Shown here in pieces: positions 61,876-64,000 of a DNA stretch of 64,000 nt. Positions within the stretch are counted from its first letter, which is position 1. Each line of letters starts with the position of its first letter. The stretch covers positions 1-64,000 of the forward strand of contig CALXRU010000002.1 in assembly GCA_944390935.1 (NCBI GenBank), given 5' to 3'. This DNA is from Acidaminococcaceae bacterium (GTDB lineage: Bacteria; Bacillota; Negativicutes; Acidaminococcales; Acidaminococcaceae). A program made the position numbers and the translations under genes. Below the pieces are notes generated by a model, which worked only from the letters and a program-made list of their open reading frames with translations, was not told where the DNA came from and searched no databases.

Positions 61876-63204
61876 ATGAGTAAACCGATAGTTGCCATTG
61901 TTGGCAGGCCTAATGTGGGCAAATCGACCTTATTTAATATTTTTGCAAACAGCCGCATCTCCATTGTTGAGGACACGCCGGGCGTTACGCGCGACCGCCT
62001 TTACGCCGAGGGCGACTGGCTGGATAATCAGTTCATGATGGTTGACACCGGCGGCATCGAGATTATGAACAGCGACGCGATTGCTGTTTCTATCCGCCAG
62101 CAGGCGGAAATTGCCATTAAAGAGGCGGACGTTATTTTGTTTGTGTGCGACGCGCGCAGCGGCATTGTGCAGGAGGACAGCGACGTTGCCAAAATTCTGC
62201 GCAAAAGCGGCAAGCCGATAGTGCTGGCTGTAAACAAGGCCGATTCGCCGAAGCAGGAATTAAACGTATATGAATTTTATAACTTAGGTTTGGGTGAACC
62301 GTTCCCGATTTCCGCAGCTAACCATTTGGGCATTGGCGACCTTTTGGACGCCGTTGTGGCGAAGTTCCCGAAAAATAAGGCGGGCATGTTTGACAACGAC
62401 GAGGACCAGATTAAAGTTGCGCTTATCGGCCGCCCGAATGTAGGCAAGTCCTCTATTTTTAACACGCTGGTAGGGCAGGAACGCAGCATTGTCAGCGACG
62501 TTGCCGGTACTACGCGCGACGCTATCGACACGCCGGTTGTGCGCAACGGGCAGAAGTACCTGTTCATCGACACCGCAGGCATGCGCCGCAAGGGCAAAAT
62601 TGACGAGCCGATTGAAAAATACAGCATTATCCGCAGCCTGCGCGCCGTGGACCGCAGCGACGTGGTGCTGATGGTTATTGACGCTGTGGACGGCGTTACC
62701 GAGCAGGATAAAAAAATTGCCGGTTACGCGCATGAAGCAGGCAAGGGCATTGTTATCGTTGTAAATAAATGGGATATTTACGAAAAGGACGAGAACAGCA
62801 CCCTGCGCTATACCGAAAACCTGCGCAAAGAGCTGGTTTTTATGCAGTATGCACCGGTTGTGTTTGTATCGGCGCTTACCAAGCAGCGTATCCACCGCCT
62901 GCCGGAGGTTATCAATTACGTTGCCGAGCAGAACGCAATGCGCGTGGCAACCAGTGTTTTGAACCAGGTTATTGCCGACGCCGTTGCTGTTAACCCGCCG
63001 CCGACGGATAAAGGCCAGCGCCTGAAAATTTTGTACGCAACGCAGGTTAAAATTAAACCGCCGACGTTTGTTATTTTTGTTAACGAACCGGAAATCATGC
63101 ATTTTTCCTATCAACGTTATCTGGAAAACAAACTGCGTGAAGCGTTCGGCTTTGAAGGCACGCCACTGACGATGATAATCCGCGGCAAAAAAGAGGACGA
63201 ATAG
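61876..63204 (+). CDS. der: Ribosome-associated GTPase Der
   Basis: A 442-residue GTPase for 50S subunit assembly with two G domains in tandem. The first has 'VGRPNVGKSTLFN', 'DTPGVTRDR' and 'NKAD'; the second 'GRPNVGKSSIFN', 'DTAGMRRKGK' and 'NKWD'; a KH-like domain closes the protein ('PTFVIFVNEPEIMHFSYQRYLENKLREAFGF'). Confidence 0.96.
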   Translation: MSKPIVAIVGRPNVGKSTLFNIFANSRISIVEDTPGVTRDRLYAEGDWLDNQFMMVDTGGIEIMNSDAIAVSIRQQAEIAIKEADVILFVCDARSGIVQEDSDVAKILRKSGKPIVLAVNKADSPKQELNVYEFYNLGLGEPFPISAANHLGIGDLLDAVVAKFPKNKAGMFDNDEDQIKVALIGRPNVGKSSIFNTLVGQERSIVSDVAGTTRDAIDTPVVRNGQKYLFIDTAGMRRKGKIDEPIEKYSIIRSLRAVDRSDVVLMVIDAVDGVTEQDKKIAGYAHEAGKGIVIVVNKWDIYEKDENSTLRYTENLRKELVFMQYAPVVFVSALTKQRIHRLPEVINYVAEQNAMRVATSVLNQVIADAVAVNPPPTDKGQRLKILYATQVKIKPPTFVIFVNEPEIMHFSYQRYLENKLREAFGFEGTPLTMIIRGKKEDE

Positions 63205-63215
63205 AGGCTGGATAG

Positions 63216-63836
63216 ATGGATATGATGAATTTTGTTTTATGGTTTGCGGTCGGCTTCGTGTTCGGCTCCATACCTTCGGGGCTGTGGCTGGTTAAAGCTA
63301 TCCACGGTATTGATATCCGCGAGTACGGCAGCAAAAATATCGGCAGTACCAATGTTTTCCGCACGGTTGGCGGCAAAACAGCGGCGCTGGTGCTGATTTG
63401 CGACGCTGCCAAGGGCATTCTGGCAGTAATGCTGGCCGATATGATGAGCGGCGGCGATTTGTATGTGATGCTGTTTGCCGCTATCGGCGCGCTTTTAGGG
63501 CACAATTATTCGCTGTTCCTTGGTTTTAAGGGCGGGCGTGGCGTTGCAACCGGTTTGGGCTTGCTTATCTTTTTCATGCCTAAGGTCAGCGGCATTTGCT
63601 TTCTGGTGTGGCTGGCAATCGTGCTGGCAACGCGTTATGTATCGCTGGGCAGCTGCGTGGGCGCTTTGTGCGCGCCGTGCCTTGCCGTGTATTTCGGCTA
63701 TCCGCTGCCTGTGATAATGTTTGCGGCAGTGGCAGCGGCGTTTGTCATCATCCGCCACAAGGATAACATTAAGCGTTTGCTGAACGGCACGGAAAGTAAA
63801 ATCCGCCAGGGCAGCGCAAAAGACTTAAAGAAATAA
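63216..63836 (+). CDS. plsY: Glycerol-3-phosphate acyltransferase PlsY
   Basis: A 206-residue membrane enzyme that transfers acyl groups from acyl-phosphate to glycerol 3-phosphate, the first step of phospholipid synthesis. About five helices; the three conserved loops are 'IPSGLWLVK', 'GSKNIGSTNVFRTVG' and 'GHNYSLFLGFKGGRGVATGLG'. der-plsY is a conserved Firmicute pair. Starts at 63216 or the ATGs 6-9 bases later are all possible. Confidence 0.94.
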   Translation: MDMMNFVLWFAVGFVFGSIPSGLWLVKAIHGIDIREYGSKNIGSTNVFRTVGGKTAALVLICDAAKGILAVMLADMMSGGDLYVMLFAAIGALLGHNYSLFLGFKGGRGVATGLGLLIFFMPKVSGICFLVWLAIVLATRYVSLGSCVGALCAPCLAVYFGYPLPVIMFAAVAAAFVIIRHKDNIKRLLNGTESKIRQGSAKDLKK

Positions 63837-63865
63837 CGGAAGGACTTAAACAATAAACTATACGG

Positions 63866-63899
63866 CACATTCTGCCTTAACCGGCGGAATGTGTTTTAT
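63866..63899 (+). terminator. Terminator of the der-plsY unit
   Basis: CACATTCTGCC (63866-63876) with GGCGGAATGTG (63883-63893, one wobble), then TTTT. Confidence 0.85.
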
Positions 63900-64000
63900 T
63901 TTTGAAATTTTAAGAAAATTTAAGCAAAATGACAGAAACATATGGCTTTTACCACGAAACAATGTTATAATAAATCTATGAGTATTACGAAAAAATTTTT
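63900..64000. other. Region after plsY, window edge
   Basis: AT-rich; TATAAT at 63966-63971 with an extended TGT suggests a promoter for a gene beyond the window. An ATG at 63978 opens a frame to the end, but it is only a few bases from the -10 box and has no ribosome-binding site, so it is not called. Confidence 0.4.

Noticed and set aside
1-64000. tRNA, rRNA or CRISPR arrays
   Set aside because: No cloverleaf with a TTCGA-type arm, no ribosomal RNA stretch and no regularly spaced repeats were noticed on reading either strand; a covariance-model scan could still find one.

Overview
The window reads as a chromosome segment of a diderm Firmicute (class Negativicutes), most probably Acidaminococcaceae close to Phascolarctobacterium. 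This is inference from gene content. Two tandem OmpM-type porins carry a signal peptide, one SLH domain, a coiled coil and a beta-barrel ending in Phe, and there is an AsmA-like protein, so an outer membrane is expected. Typical Firmicute genes (hrcA with a CIRCE operator, ireB-ruvX, DUF1292, dnaK operon order) sit beside them. Cobalamin salvage plus an acyl-CoA mutase, TRAP transport and PEP synthase suit an anaerobe living on organic acids. The segment is gene-dense, mostly on the + strand, with many short intrinsic terminators. No tRNA, rRNA, CRISPR array, insertion sequence or prophage was seen.

Layout. 0-7 kb: an organic-acid type MFS transporter convergent with a LysR regulator; a small flavodoxin / cyclophilin-like lipoprotein / DUF3737 operon; then, on the minus strand, a LysR gene followed by an FrhB-type iron-sulfur protein. 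7-11.6 kb: a CoA-transferase, a large-subunit acyl-CoA mutase with unusual active-site residues, and an MmgE/PrpD protein, divergent from that LysR gene. 11.9-17.3 kb: an XRE regulator, a HAD phosphatase, the two OmpM porins with near-identical untranslated leaders, and small unknown proteins. 17.4-22.3 kb: a transaldolase-like aldolase, a cobalamin riboswitch with a terminator, and the salvage operon cobU-cobT-cobS-(second CobT homologue)-cobC. 22.4-30 kb: a zinc-ribbon protein, a DUF2156 protein that appears to start with ATT, a GNAT protein, single-chain purL and hemW. 30-35.3 kb: hrcA-grpE-dnaK-dnaJ and hfq. 35.3-43.5 kb: xerD, a polysaccharide deacetylase, htpX, an M42 peptidase, ndk, a PduO-type adenosyltransferase, an MFS exporter, alr and an orphan. 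43.8-47.3 kb: a TAXI-type TRAP system. 47.5-64 kb: ppsA, alaS, ireB, ruvX, an AsmA-like gene, DUF1292, mltG, a U32 tRNA-modification protein, DUF4911, an M24 peptidase, efp, a DUF512 radical-SAM-like protein, a second family of cobalamin adenosyltransferase, der and plsY.

How they fit together. The B12 theme recurs: a riboswitch-controlled lower-loop assembly operon, two unrelated adenosyltransferases and a B12-family mutase subunit. The points most worth following are (1) the conserved leader RNA shared by the two porin genes, with a hairpin over the ribosome-binding site; (2) the mutase, which lacks several residues normally constant in methylmalonyl-CoA mutase and lies beside MmgE/PrpD without a B12-binding subunit; (3) a truncated second CobT homologue in the salvage operon, which might pair with the full-length one; and (4) a nested pair of palindromes in the ppsA promoter.
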